In this document: positions 43,223 through 52,991 of the stretch, in pieces
Numbering within the stretch: the first letter of the stretch is position 1
Layout: every line of letters starts with the position of its first letter
NCBI RefSeq assembly: GCF_000966195.1
Contig: NZ_LAHL01000005.1
Location: forward strand, 62,001 to 126,000
Origin: Domibacillus robiginosus
GTDB lineage: Bacteria > Bacillota > Bacilli > Bacillales > Domibacillaceae
Direction of reading: 5' to 3'
DNA length: 64,000 nt
Made by a program: the position numbers and the translations under genes
Notes under the pieces: model-generated
The model's database searches: none
What the model saw: only the letters and a program-made list of their open reading frames with translations
Told to the model about the DNA's origin: nothing

Positions 43223-45546
43223 TTTTCGATAGTTGTATACATTTCGGACTCGACGGCCTGCATAAGCGGCGTTTCTTTTCCTGACGAAAACAGGTGGAGC
43301 TCATGCATGGCACGGGTGCAGGCGGTATAAAACAAGTTTCTCTCCCATTCCCGTCCGTACACATCTTCAGAAATGTTAAAAAGAAGAACCGCATCAAACT
43401 CGATCCCTTTCGCTAAATAAGAAGGAATGACGACCAGCCCCTGCTCAAACGTGTACGTTTCCTGGTCGAGTAATTGAGCGGGAATGTGAGACGACAGCCA
43501 TGTGTGTACACGCTGGCTCTCCTGCATCGTTTTACAGATCACAGCGATTGTCTGATGGCGGTCTTCTTCAAGCATTGAGCGAATGCGCTTTAACAGCTTT
43601 TGCTGAAGGTCTTCTTCATTATTTGCATACGTTAAAGTTGGCTTTGATCCTTCCCGGTTAAACGCTTCAATTTGTTCGCCGCCTTCGATCAGCTGCCGGG
43701 TAAATTCCACGATCGGGCGAGTGGAACGGTAGCTGCGTGTAAGCGTGATTTTTTCAAATGATCCCTTTTCGCCAGTTGTCTCCGATAAAACGGATGATTC
43801 ATGTAAAGCCTGGACAAAAATGGATTGATTCACGTCACCGAGCAGTGTCATTTTACTGTAAGGAAACAGCGTTTTTAAATAAGCTAGCTGAAAAGGCGAG
43901 TAATCCTGTGCTTCATCAATAAAAACGTGCCGAATATGAGAAAAAGATTTTCTTCCTTTAAGCTGATCTTGAAAATACAAATAAGCAGTCGCGTCTTCCC
44001 AGCTGAGTCCGTTTTGATCCAGCGTTTCGAGTGTGCTTTTGCAAACAGAAGCCCAAATAGGGGGATCAAGCTTTGTATGCTCCTCAAATAGCTTTCGGAA
44101 ATTGGCTCTTTCATTCACAAAGCCAAGCCGCTTTATTCTGTTTCTTAAAGGCAGAAATTGTTTGCGTACAACGCTTTTGCTTAAAATACGCCACTCCATG
44201 TCCACATCGTTAAAGGTATCTTCTTGTTTTGATTGTTTTTTCTGGCGCGCCCGGTACGCGTTTAAAAAATCTTCTTTATCTAAAAGCTCTACTTCATCCC
44301 GCACCCATTCTTCGTTTTGCTCCAGACGCTCCAGCTTTTGAAGCCGCTTCAGCAGCCATTCTGATACAAGCTCTAACCGGTTTGGCAGCAGAATAGAAGG
44401 CGCTAATGTATAAAAGTACTGCCCCATTTCTTCAGAAGGAACGAGAATTTTATCCCGAAAAACAATGTCGCGAAAAAGAAGTCCCTCCTGCGAAAGAGAA
44501 GCAAGAAAATCATCAATCCGTTCCTTAAAGTCCAGACTGGCTTTGAACTGAATAACTGCTGTTTGAGCAGAATCCTCCGTTTCAGCTGCTTGCAGCAAAA
44601 ACTGTTCCAATTGTTCAAACGGGCTTTGAACAGTAAAGGCATTACCAATCCGGTCCTCTACATACTCCTTGTATGTTGTTTGAAGAATATTTTCCTCTCC
44701 GAGCTCCGGCAGTACTGTAGACACATAGCTGTTAAACAGAGGATTGGGCGAAAACAGAAGCATGTTTTCTGCCTGCAGTGTCCGGCGGTTGGCGTACAGC
44801 AAAAAAGCAATCCGCTGAAGTGCTGCTGATGTTTTTCCGCTGCCGGCTGCCCCTTGAACAATCAGCGTCTGGCTTCGCTGATTACGAATAATTTGATTTT
44901 GTTCTTTTTGAATAGTAGCGACAATATTTTTCATTTGCGCATTTGATTTCCCGCCCAAAACCGCCTGCAAAATGTGATCACCAATCGTTAAGCTTGTATC
45001 GAATTGACCGGTTATTTCACCGTTTTGAATAATAAACTGCCTTTTTAAGGAAATTTCTCCTTCGATCTTTCCCTCCATTGTCTGGTAGGCAGCAGGGCCG
45101 GTTGTATAGTCGTAATACATGCTTGAAATAGGAGCCCGCCAGTCATAAATTAAAAAATTCTCCTGTGCTTCATCCATTAAGGAAGCGATGCCAATGTAAA
45201 TAGGCTCTGGCTTCGGTTCGCCGGCTTCCTGGAAATCAATGCGGCCAAAATAAGGAGAACGGCGCAGCCGGTCCAGCTTTTTCAGCTCGTTAAACAGCTG
45301 CCCATGGCTTCTTTCTCTTTCCTGAAGCAATTCGGCCTGCTGTTTAATACCAGCCTGTGTTTCGATGACATCATCCGGCTCGTCCATATTGACGGTTACA
45401 TCTTCCCAAAAGTTTTTGCGAAGACCGATAATGCCCTCTTTTAAAGAGCCTGTTTTTTCCTGGATGTTCTCTTCTTTTCGGTTGATCAGATCAATCACTT
45501 CGTTCACACGCTGCTGTTCTTTTTGCTGTTCTGTTTCCTGGTTCAT
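43219..45546 (-). CDS. helD: RNA polymerase recycling ATPase HelD
   Basis: A UvrD-like SF1 protein of 775 residues that releases stalled RNA polymerase from DNA. The N-terminal acidic coiled coil (about 1-110) inserts into the polymerase secondary channel in known HelD. Walker A is GAAGSGKTSAAL near residue 232; Walker B IDEAQDYSPFQ near 565, TLTRSYRSTRPI and the C-terminal VIPSYLAKGIEFDAVL helicase motifs follow. The length equals B. subtilis HelD (YvgS). Transcribed alone on the minus strand. Confidence 0.92.
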   Translation of the reverse strand: MNQETEQQKEQQRVNEVIDLINRKEENIQEKTGSLKEGIIGLRKNFWEDVTVNMDEPDDVIETQAGIKQQAELLQERERSHGQLFNELKKLDRLRRSPYFGRIDFQEAGEPKPEPIYIGIASLMDEAQENFLIYDWRAPISSMYYDYTTGPAAYQTMEGKIEGEISLKRQFIIQNGEITGQFDTSLTIGDHILQAVLGGKSNAQMKNIVATIQKEQNQIIRNQRSQTLIVQGAAGSGKTSAALQRIAFLLYANRRTLQAENMLLFSPNPLFNSYVSTVLPELGEENILQTTYKEYVEDRIGNAFTVQSPFEQLEQFLLQAAETEDSAQTAVIQFKASLDFKERIDDFLASLSQEGLLFRDIVFRDKILVPSEEMGQYFYTLAPSILLPNRLELVSEWLLKRLQKLERLEQNEEWVRDEVELLDKEDFLNAYRARQKKQSKQEDTFNDVDMEWRILSKSVVRKQFLPLRNRIKRLGFVNERANFRKLFEEHTKLDPPIWASVCKSTLETLDQNGLSWEDATAYLYFQDQLKGRKSFSHIRHVFIDEAQDYSPFQLAYLKTLFPYSKMTLLGDVNQSIFVQALHESSVLSETTGEKGSFEKITLTRSYRSTRPIVEFTRQLIEGGEQIEAFNREGSKPTLTYANNEEDLQQKLLKRIRSMLEEDRHQTIAVICKTMQESQRVHTWLSSHIPAQLLDQETYTFEQGLVVIPSYLAKGIEFDAVLLFNISEDVYGREWERNLFYTACTRAMHELHLFSSGKETPLMQAVESEMYTTIEK

Positions 45547-45735
45547 TCTCCAAACACATCCCGTTTTTCAAAGTTTTGCCTTCTACTCATTCTATATCAC
45601 CTTTTCAGGCTTTACTCAAACAACGTATGCACGGCTAGAACATAGTATTTCCAAAAAAACAGTTCGGATCGCATTCCGGGCCATTTTATGATTCAATGAA
45701 AGAGAGTGTATATACTGAATAAGGGAGATGGTTTC

Positions 45736-46713
45736 TTGAAAACGTTACCGATTCAAAAGCACGGATTAAAGGCAAGCCGGCTTGTACTTGGCTGTATGGG
45801 ATTCGGCGGAGGCTGGAGCCGGGATGCAATTACAGAAGAACAGGTAAAGCAGGCGCATGAAGCAGTGGACGCAGCACTTGAGTCCGGTATTAACTTTTTT
45901 GACCATGCGGATATTTATGCATATGGAAAAGCGGAGGAAGTTTTTGGCCGCGTTTTAAAGGAACGTCCGTCACTGCGCGATGACATTTTAATTCAATCTA
46001 AAACAGGGATCACGTTCCCGGATAAAGAAGCAGGGCTGCCAACACGCTACAATTTTTCAAAAGAATACATTGTAAATAGCGTGGACGGTATTTTGTCACG
46101 GCTGGGCACGACGCATCTCGACACATTGCTTTTGCACCGGCCGGATGCTCTAATGGAGCCGGAAGAAGTAGCGGAGGCGTTTCATCAGCTGAAATCATCA
46201 GGAAAAGTGCGTTATTTCGGTGTCTCGAATATGAGTGCCGGACAAATAAAGCTGCTGCAAAGTGCGATTAGTGACCGTCTTATTGTAAACCAGCTGGAAA
46301 TGAGCCTGCATAAAATCGGCTGGCTCGAATCCGGTGTGCATGTCAACCAGCCGGCATTTTGTGAAACGATTTTCCCGGAAGGCACGCTTGAATACTGCCG
46401 AATGGAGAACATTCAAATTCAAGCATGGGGCCCACTGGCACAGGGAATGTATTCCGGTGCGCCGCTTGAGGAAAAGCCGGAATCGGTACAGTCAACAGCA
46501 GCGCTTGTGAAGCAGATGGCGCAGGAGAAGGAGACCACAACGGAAGCGATTGTACTTGCCTGGCTGCTGAAGCATCCAGCGATGATTCAGCCGGTCATCG
46601 GTACAACAAGTCCTAGGCGGATTCAGGCTTCGGCAAAAGCAGTCAATGTCGAAATGAGCCGGGATGAATGGTATACACTTTATGTGGCATCGCGCGGTGT
46701 AAATTTGCCGTAA
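45736..46713 (+). CDS. aldo/keto reductase
   Basis: A 325-residue NADPH-dependent oxidoreductase with a TIM barrel. The tetrad is visible: Asp and Tyr in FFDHADIYAYG (about 50-60), Lys in IQSKTG (about 88) and His in LLLHRPD (about 135). The branch is like B. subtilis YcsN / E. coli YdhF. I chose TTG 45736, 8 bases after GGGAG; the open frame from GTG 45706 has no ribosome site. Followed by an unusual tandem repeat region. Confidence 0.88.
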   Translation: MKTLPIQKHGLKASRLVLGCMGFGGGWSRDAITEEQVKQAHEAVDAALESGINFFDHADIYAYGKAEEVFGRVLKERPSLRDDILIQSKTGITFPDKEAGLPTRYNFSKEYIVNSVDGILSRLGTTHLDTLLLHRPDALMEPEEVAEAFHQLKSSGKVRYFGVSNMSAGQIKLLQSAISDRLIVNQLEMSLHKIGWLESGVHVNQPAFCETIFPEGTLEYCRMENIQIQAWGPLAQGMYSGAPLEEKPESVQSTAALVKQMAQEKETTTEAIVLAWLLKHPAMIQPVIGTTSPRRIQASAKAVNVEMSRDEWYTLYVASRGVNLP

Positions 46714-46751
46714 AAAAAGAATGTGCCCAGGAGACGCAGACGTTATTTGGA

Positions 46752-46825
46752 CGATACGCCAGCGATACGCGGGACGATACGTAGTACGATACGTGGACAA
46801 AACTGAACTGAACTAAACGGAACTG
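46752..46825. repeat. two adjacent short tandem repeats
   Basis: CGATACG occurs four times, starting at 46752, 46763, 46775 and 46787, that is every 11-12 bases or about one helical turn. Immediately after, 46801-46825 is five copies of the pentamer AACTG (copies 3 and 4 each with one change). The block lies between the reductase stop and the next gene (293 bases), with no hairpin terminator recognisable. Confidence 0.8.
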
Positions 46826-47006
46826 AAAAAAATAAAAAACAAAACCGCAGTTGTTTTTCGCTGAAAGGTATCGATTTTCTCTAAAGTGCTGTACATAGAG
46901 AATGAAAAGCCACAAGGAAACAAAAAAGGGCGGATACGTGATTTGCCCACGCGGTGAGGCTCGTTTATTATGAAGAGTAGATTGCATAGACAGGAGCGTA
47001 TAGGAA

Positions 47007-47816
47007 ATGTACAAATTAATTGCGATTGATATGGATGGAACACTGTTAAATGATCATCATGAAGTGACGGATGAAGTCCGCAATGCCCTTGATGCGGCAC
47101 GGGCACGCGGTGTGAAGGTAGTGCTTTGCACAGGTCGTCCGCTTGCCGGTGTTCGCCGGTACCTAAAGGATCTCCGTCTTGAGGATGAAGAAGATTATGT
47201 AATTGCTTATAACGGTGCTATTGTACAAAATACAAATACCAACGAAGTAGTGTTTAAGCAGTCGCTTGGCTATGAGGATTTCCGCACGCTGCATGATCTG
47301 AGCCTGACGCTTGATACACCGATGCACTTTTTTGATGCTGAGTACTTATATACGACGAACAAACTGATCAGCCCGTATACCGTACATGAAGCGTTTATTA
47401 CGAAAATTCCATTCCAGCATACAACGGTAGAAGAAGTGCCGACTGACATTGCCATGCCAAAGGTCATGTATATTGATGAGCCGGAACGTCTGGACCGGAC
47501 CATTGCGGCGATTCCTGCCCAAATCAATGATAAATACATGATGGTAAAAAGCGCACCGTTTTATCTGGAAATTTTACATCGCGAAGTCAGCAAAGGAAAT
47601 GCGGTAAAGCGCTTGTCCGAAAAGCTGGGCATTAAACGCGAAGAAGTTATGACCATTGGCGATAATGGAAACGATTTGTCCATGATTCAATTTGCGGGCT
47701 GCGGCGTAGCGATGGAAAATGCAATTCCAATGGTGAAAGAAGCAGCAGATTATCAAACAAAATCCAATAACGAGCATGGAGTTGCCCATGTAATTCGTGA
47801 ATTGGTGCTTGTGTAA
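47007..47816 (+). CDS. HAD superfamily sugar phosphatase (YidA type)
   Basis: A 269-residue Cof-type phosphatase: motif I AIDMDGTLLN (residues 6-15), CTGRP, the C2 cap (about 85-195) and GDNGNDLSMI. AGCGCGGG-type variation is minor. It is closest in style to YidA, which acts on sugar phosphates; the substrate is not certain. ATG 47007 follows CAGGAG. A large hairpin terminator follows. Confidence 0.9.
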   Translation: MYKLIAIDMDGTLLNDHHEVTDEVRNALDAARARGVKVVLCTGRPLAGVRRYLKDLRLEDEEDYVIAYNGAIVQNTNTNEVVFKQSLGYEDFRTLHDLSLTLDTPMHFFDAEYLYTTNKLISPYTVHEAFITKIPFQHTTVEEVPTDIAMPKVMYIDEPERLDRTIAAIPAQINDKYMMVKSAPFYLEILHREVSKGNAVKRLSEKLGIKREEVMTIGDNGNDLSMIQFAGCGVAMENAIPMVKEAADYQTKSNNEHGVAHVIRELVLV

Positions 47817-47836
47817 GGCCGGATAAATATAATTTG

Positions 47837-47909
47837 GGCCGGATTTTAATCCGTGATGGCCGGAAAAAGAAATTTCCGGCCATCGCCGGGTAAAATCCGG
47901 CCTGTTTTT
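47837..47909 (+). terminator. large nested hairpin terminator
   Basis: The outer stem GGCCGGATTTTA (47837-47848) pairs perfectly with TAAAATCCGGCC (47891-47902). The inner stem GATGGCCGGAAA (47855-47866) pairs perfectly with TTTCCGGCCATC (47873-47884) around a 6-nt loop. TGTTTTTT follows. Together they make a 66-base hairpin, far longer than a normal terminator. Confidence 0.85.
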
Positions 47910-47970
47910 TATTTTTCCGACTGGAGCCGCAGCGATTCCGGCTCAAAAGGGCATTTTCCGGCCGTCAGCC

Positions 47971-48843
47971 TCAGCCCTCACCTTTCAACAGCAGGTAAAT
48001 GGCCTGCGTGCCTCTTTCATCATGACCCTGCTCTGACAGCTTGTCATAAAGAGATTTAGCCAGTGCAAGGCCTGGTGTGTTCATCCCCATAGCTTCTGCT
48101 GATTGGATCGCAATATTCATGTCTTTAATAAAATGCTTGATGTAAAAGCCGGGCTCGAAATCCCCTTTGATCATGCGTGGTGCGAGATTTGCCAGTGACC
48201 AGCTGCCAGCGGCGCCGCTTCCGATACTGCCAAGCACCTGCTCCGGATCAAGGCCGGCTTGTTCCGCATACACAATCGCCTCTGCAACACCCATCATGTT
48301 GGAGGCAATGGCAATCTGGTTGCACATTTTCGTGTGCTGTCCTGCACCCGCACGGCCCTGAAGAATAATATTTTGTCCCATTGCTTCAAGCACGGGCTTT
48401 ACGGCTTCAAAGTCAGTACTGTCACCACCGACCATAATAGTCAGTGTTCCGTTTTTGGCACCGACATCACCGCCTGATACGGGCGCGTCCAAAACGTGGA
48501 TCTCTTTTTTCTTTCCTTCTTCATACAATTTTTCGGCCAAAAGCGGGCTGGAAGTAGTCATATCGATTGCATATGATCCTGGTTTTGCATTTGCTAAAAT
48601 TCCGTTTTCTCCAAGATAAACAGCTTCTACATCGCTTGGGTAGCCGACAATGGTAATAATCACATCGGCTTCTTTTGCTACTTCTGCCGGTGTATCCTTC
48701 CAGGCCGCACCTGCTTCGAGCAGCTCCTGCGCGCGTGCTTTTGTCCGGTTGTACACAACAACCGGATAGCCGGCCTGCATTAAATGGCCAGCCATACTTT
48801 TCCCCATTACACCTGTTCCAATAAATCCAACGGTTTTGCTCAT
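47971..48843 (-). CDS. 3-hydroxyisobutyrate dehydrogenase-family oxidoreductase
   Basis: A 290-residue NAD(P)-dependent beta-hydroxyacid dehydrogenase: Rossmann motif GFIGTGVMGKSMA at residues 6-18, substrate loop DAPVSGG near 118, and the catalytic Lys in GAGQHTKMCNQ near 170. B. subtilis YkwC is a likely equivalent. The true substrate may be 3-hydroxyisobutyrate, 2-hydroxy-3-oxopropionate or related acids. ATG 48843 follows GAAGGAG; the longer frame to 48882 has no site. Confidence 0.88.
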   Translation of the reverse strand: MSKTVGFIGTGVMGKSMAGHLMQAGYPVVVYNRTKARAQELLEAGAAWKDTPAEVAKEADVIITIVGYPSDVEAVYLGENGILANAKPGSYAIDMTTSSPLLAEKLYEEGKKKEIHVLDAPVSGGDVGAKNGTLTIMVGGDSTDFEAVKPVLEAMGQNIILQGRAGAGQHTKMCNQIAIASNMMGVAEAIVYAEQAGLDPEQVLGSIGSGAAGSWSLANLAPRMIKGDFEPGFYIKHFIKDMNIAIQSAEAMGMNTPGLALAKSLYDKLSEQGHDERGTQAIYLLLKGEG

Positions 48844-48963
48844 ATGTATTCGACTCCTTCCAAAAATTGCTTTCTTCTTCATTGTACCAAAAAAGCGATT
48901 TGGTTGTTTTAGATTTTACGCTGAGTGGTAAAATGCTAAGGAGGAATAAAGGAGGAGCACAGG

Positions 48964-49755
48964 ATGAAAGATGTTCAAACGAAACGAGCAGTGCTCCGTT
49001 TTGAAAAAGGAAAAGCAGAGCAGGCTGAAGACAGCATCGTAACTGAGCAGCCGGTGACCGTGAAGATAAATGGCAAAGAATTTGTCACAATGGTATGCAC
49101 ACCCTCTTACATAGAAGATATGGTCATAGGCTATTTAGCATCAGAAGGGGTGATTCGCAGGTACGAGGACATTGGTCAAATGCGAATGGACGATTCGGGC
49201 TTTGTTCACGTAGAGCTGACGCGTATAAATCCTTTTTTTGAGCAGCTGCAAAACAAGCGATACGTGACGTCATGCTGCGGAATGAGCCGGCAGGGGTTTG
49301 TTTTTGCGAACGATGCACTTACCGCGAAAAAAAGACATGACATTCATGTGAAAGCAGCACCAGATCTTTGTTTTTCGCTTATGCAAAGGATGCAGGAGGA
49401 AGCCGGTGTTTTTAAAGAAACAGGCGGCGTTCACAATGCGGCTCTTTGCGATGAATCCGGTATTCTCCTTCAAAGAATGGATATCGGCCGGCATAATGCA
49501 CTTGATAAATTGTACGGGCACTGTCTGCGGAACGGAGTGTCGACGAGGGGGAAAATTCTTGTGTTCAGCGGCCGGATTTCATCGGAGATTTTATTGAAGG
49601 CAGCGAAGATCGGCTGTGAAATGGTTCTGTCAAAATCAGCACCGACAGAATTGGCTCTGCAGGCAGCCGAAGAACTGGGTATTACGACCGTCGGTTTTAT
49701 CCGGGGCGGCTCTATGAATGTGTACACCAGGCCGGAGCGAATCATCTTGCCATGA
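48964..49755 (+). CDS. fdhD: formate dehydrogenase sulfurtransferase FdhD
   Basis: FdhD hands sulfur from a cysteine desulfurase to the molybdenum cofactor before it is inserted into formate dehydrogenase. The 263-residue protein has the catalytic cysteine pair in VTSCCGMSRQG near residue 101 and the conserved GGVHNAALCD, DIGRHNALDKL and SGRISSEI segments that bind bis-MGD. It lies directly before the formate dehydrogenase genes but is separated from them by a promoter and a leader RNA. Ribosome site GGAGGAGCACAGG. Confidence 0.95.
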   Translation: MKDVQTKRAVLRFEKGKAEQAEDSIVTEQPVTVKINGKEFVTMVCTPSYIEDMVIGYLASEGVIRRYEDIGQMRMDDSGFVHVELTRINPFFEQLQNKRYVTSCCGMSRQGFVFANDALTAKKRHDIHVKAAPDLCFSLMQRMQEEAGVFKETGGVHNAALCDESGILLQRMDIGRHNALDKLYGHCLRNGVSTRGKILVFSGRISSEILLKAAKIGCEMVLSKSAPTELALQAAEELGITTVGFIRGGSMNVYTRPERIILP

Positions 49756-49766
49756 AAGAAGGCCTC

Positions 49767-49789
49767 TGCTATAATAGATAACGCTTACA
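49767..49789 (+). promoter_or_regulatory. promoter and cre site of the formate operon
   Basis: TGC-TATAAT (49767-49775) is an extended -10 element. AGATAACGCTTACA (49776-49789), in reverse TGTAAGCGTTATCT, matches the CcpA cre consensus at 13 of 14 positions and covers the start of transcription. Glucose-type repression of formate oxidation is therefore likely. Confidence 0.75.
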
Positions 49790-49927
49790 TGAAAAGGCTT
49801 CCTTTTGAAACAAAGGGGATGGGAAACGAATATAACGGTCGTTTCTATATGGTAGTAATGGCATTTCTTTCGATGGGAAACGAAAGAAGCAGACAGCATG
49901 CGCACATCAGCATGCTGTCTTTTTTTG
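49782..49927 (+). ncRNA. structured leader RNA with terminator before forC
   Basis: The transcript from the promoter at 49770 would hold CCTTT/AAAGG (about 49801-49816), GAAACGA/TCGTTTC, then TTCTTTCG/CGAAAGAA, and finally a perfect 10-bp terminator stem GACAGCATGC (49892-49901)/GCATGCTGTC (49910-49919) with eight Ts. GATGGGAAACGAA occurs twice, in the second and third hairpins. A terminator inside the leader of the downstream gene implies attenuation, for example by a metabolite, protein or molybdenum cofactor. It does not match any riboswitch class I can recall. Confidence 0.6.
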
Positions 49928-50003
49928 TTTAGTTCTATTTCTGAAAGGGTATTTTTAGAAAGTCTTTCGTAAATATACAAAACGTGAAAAAGGGACAAGC
50001 ACA

Positions 50004-52991
50004 ATGATCATGAAAAAGAGGGGTGTTTTCGCTGTGACCGAATACGTAAAAGTAACCATTAATGGGCAGAAAATGAGTATTCCGGGAGAGGTATCAATTT
50101 TGCAGGCTCTTCAAGAGCAGGCAGTTGACGTACCGCATGTTTGTTACCATCCGCAGCTGGGTGCCATTGAAACATGTGATACATGCTTAATTGAAGTAAA
50201 CGGGGAATTTGTCCGCTCCTGCTCCACCCACATTGAAGATGGGGATGTGATTGACACAGCTTCTGGAGATGTAAAGCGGATACAAAACATTGCGATGGAC
50301 CGTATTTTACACAATCATGATTTGTATTGTACGGTCTGTGATTATAACAATGGCGGCTGTGAAGTGCATAATACCGTGAAGCAAATGAAAATTGAACACC
50401 AGAGTGAGCCGTTTGAAGAAAAGCCTTATGTAAAAGATAACTCCAATCCATTTTACCGGTACGATCCCGACCAGTGTATCCTTTGCGGACGCTGCGTAGA
50501 AGCATGCCAGGATTTACAGGTAACCGAAACCCTGTCTATTGACTGGAGTTTAGAGCGTCCACGTGTTGTGTGGGATGATGGTCGTCCCATCAATGAATCT
50601 TCATGTGTATCGTGCGGACACTGTTCTACGGTCTGCCCATGTAACGCTATGATGGAAAAAGGCATGGTTGGGGAAGCTGGCTTTTTAACGGGAATCAAAG
50701 AAAACACATTAAAATCAATGATTGAGCTGACGAAAAACGCGGAAACCGGCTTTAGCTCTATTATGCCGATTTCTGATGTAGAAGCAGCGATGCGTCAGAC
50801 GCGTATTAAAAAAACAAAAACAGTTTGTACCTATTGCGGCGTGGGCTGCAGCTTTGACGTCTGGACAAAGGATCGGCATATTTTAAAAGTGGAACCGCAG
50901 ATAGAAGCACCGGCAAATGGCATCTCCACCTGCGTAAAAGGAAAGTTTGGCTGGGATTTTGTGAACAGTGAAGAGCGTTTGACAAAACCACTTATCCGCG
51001 ACGGAGAGACATTCCGGGAAGCAGAATGGGACGAAGCTCTTTCGCTGATCGAAACGAAATTTAAAAATATAAAAGAAACATATGGTCCTGAATCGATGGC
51101 CTTTATTTCTTCTTCAAAATGTACAAATGAAGAATCATACTTAATGCAAAAGCTTGCCCGCGGCGTCATCGGCACAAACAACATCGATAATTGCTCACGC
51201 TACTGCCAGACACCAGCAACAGTCGGGCTGTTCCGTACAGTCGGCTACGGAGGTGACTCTGGTTCGATCACGGATATTGAACAGGCCGGCCTTGTGATAA
51301 TTGTCGGCGCGAACAGTGCTGAGTCCCATCCTGTACTTGCTACACGGGTTAAACGGTCCCATAAATTGTTTGGCCAAAAGCTGATTGTTGCGGACCTTCG
51401 AAAAAATGAAATGGCTGACCGGGCTGATTTGTTTATTCAGCCAAAAGCCGGTACCGATCTTGTCTGGCTGTCCGCTGTAACCAAATATATTGTTGACCAG
51501 GGCTGGGCTGATGAAGAATTCCTGCAAAAGCGGGTCAACGGCATGGAAGAATATATTGCCAGCATTCAGCCGTATACACTCGAGTACGCCGAGCAAGTAA
51601 CGGGTATTTCCAAGCAGGAACTGATTACGATTGCCGAAACCATTCACAACACAAAATCAACGTGCATTCTCTGGGCAATGGGAGTTACACAGCATATGGG
51701 CGGAAGTGACACGAGTACAGCAATATCGAACTTGCTCCTCATTACCGGCAACTACGGAAAACCAGGTGCCGGAAGCTACCCGCTGCGCGGCCATAACAAT
51801 GTACAGGGTGCCAGTGATTTCGGCAGTATGCCGGACCGCTTCCCGGGCTATCAAAGCGTAAAGGATGACGCTGTCCGCGCTAAATATGAAAAAAGCTGGG
51901 GCGCAAAAATTCCAGCGGAGCCAGGCTTAAACAACCATGAAATGGTGTCTGGCATCCATGCAGGCAACGTAAAACTAATGTACTTAAAAGGCGAAGACAT
52001 GGGCTTAGTAGATTCAAATTTAAACTACGTTCATTCCGCTTTTGAGAAACTGGATTTCTTTGTGGTACAGGATATTTTCCTATCTAAAACGGCTCAGTTT
52101 GCCGACGTCGTTCTGCCAGCTTCCCCGTCTTTTGAGAAAGAGGGCACTTTTACAAATACAGAACGTCGTATTCAGCGCTTGTATCAAGTGTTCGAGCCGA
52201 TGGGCGATTCAAAACCGGACTGGCAGATCATTATGGAAATCGCAAACCGCCTTGGTGCCGGCTGGGAATACACGCATCCAGGCGAAATTATGGCTGAGGC
52301 AGCAAGCCTGATGCCAATTTATTCAGGTGTCACCTATGACCGCCTTGAAGGCTACAACAGCCTGCAATGGCCGGTAGCAGAAGACGGGACTGATTCACCG
52401 CTGCTCTTTAAAACGCTGTTCCCGTTCCCGGACGGCAAAGCACGTCTTTATCCGGTCGAGTGGACCGAGCCAATTCAATACGAGGAAGAATATGACCTTC
52501 ATGTGAACAATGGCCGGCTTTTGGAGCACTTTCATGAAGGGAACATGACGTATAAATCTGCTGGTATTTCTTCAAAAACACCGAGCGTCTTCCTGGAGGT
52601 ATCGCCGGAGCTTGCGGCCGAGCGGGGGCTGGAAGACGGAACCGTTGTCCGGCTGACGTCACCGTATGGAAGCGTAAAGGTTTCATGTCTTGTTACAGAC
52701 CGGGTCAAAGGCAAAGAAGTGTACCTGCCGATGAACAGCCAGGGCGAAGGAGCGATCAACTATTTAACAAGCAGTAAAGCGGACAAAGATACGGACACGC
52801 CGGCGTATAAAGAAATCAGCGCCAAGATGGAAATTCTATCTGCAAAAGGGGACAACCCACTGCCAAGAATCAATCATCGCAACGGAAATCCGCAGCCGCA
52901 AATCGGCGTGCAGGTCGAGAAAAAGTGGGCGCGGCCGGATTATGTATTCCCTGGTGACCTGGTAACGAAAGGAGTGTCGAAGCGTGGCTAG
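50004..52991 (+). CDS. forC: molybdenum formate dehydrogenase catalytic subunit (ForC/YjgC type)
   Basis: A 995-residue cytoplasmic molybdoenzyme oxidising formate. Domains: N-terminal [2Fe-2S] (about 12-90; [15 protein letters not shown]), Cys-His NuoG-type cluster ([18 protein letters not shown]), two [4Fe-4S] motifs ([26 protein letters not shown]), then the bis-MGD catalytic part beginning [11 protein letters not shown]. The molybdenum ligand is Cys401 in [10 protein letters not shown]; Gln follows it where classic formate dehydrogenases have His. B. subtilis YjgC/YrhE (ForC) are the relatives, linked to menaquinone through DUF1641. The start could also be GTG 50034, behind AGAGGGG. The stop overlaps the next gene by eight bases. 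Confidence 0.92.
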   Translation: MIMKKRGVFAVTEYVKVTINGQKMSIPGEVSILQALQEQAVDVPHVCYHPQLGAIETCDTCLIEVNGEFVRSCSTHIEDGDVIDTASGDVKRIQNIAMDRILHNHDLYCTVCDYNNGGCEVHNTVKQMKIEHQSEPFEEKPYVKDNSNPFYRYDPDQCILCGRCVEACQDLQVTETLSIDWSLERPRVVWDDGRPINESSCVSCGHCSTVCPCNAMMEKGMVGEAGFLTGIKENTLKSMIELTKNAETGFSSIMPISDVEAAMRQTRIKKTKTVCTYCGVGCSFDVWTKDRHILKVEPQIEAPANGISTCVKGKFGWDFVNSEERLTKPLIRDGETFREAEWDEALSLIETKFKNIKETYGPESMAFISSSKCTNEESYLMQKLARGVIGTNNIDNCSRYCQTPATVGLFRTVGYGGDSGSITDIEQAGLVIIVGANSAESHPVLATRVKRSHKLFGQKLIVADLRKNEMADRADLFIQPKAGTDLVWLSAVTKYIVDQGWADEEFLQKRVNGMEEYIASIQPYTLEYAEQVTGISKQELITIAETIHNTKSTCILWAMGVTQHMGGSDTSTAISNLLLITGNYGKPGAGSYPLRGHNNVQGASDFGSMPDRFPGYQSVKDDAVRAKYEKSWGAKIPAEPGLNNHEMVSGIHAGNVKLMYLKGEDMGLVDSNLNYVHSAFEKLDFFVVQDIFLSKTAQFADVVLPASPSFEKEGTFTNTERRIQRLYQVFEPMGDSKPDWQIIMEIANRLGAGWEYTHPGEIMAEAASLMPIYSGVTYDRLEGYNSLQWPVAEDGTDSPLLFKTLFPFPDGKARLYPVEWTEPIQYEEEYDLHVNNGRLLEHFHEGNMTYKSAGISSKTPSVFLEVSPELAAERGLEDGTVVRLTSPYGSVKVSCLVTDRVKGKEVYLPMNSQGEGAINYLTSSKADKDTDTPAYKEISAKMEILSAKGDNPLPRINHRNGNPQPQIGVQVEKKWARPDYVFPGDLVTKGVSKRG

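Noticed and set aside
46643-47106. Minus-strand frames covering the tandem repeat region
   Set aside because: They lack start signals and partly mirror the HAD and reductase genes; the repeat is better seen as non-coding.
49782-49927. Leader of forC as a Moco (molybdenum cofactor) riboswitch
   Set aside because: It is shorter and simpler than the Moco RNA motif as I recall it, and the hairpin order does not fit; left as an unclassified leader.
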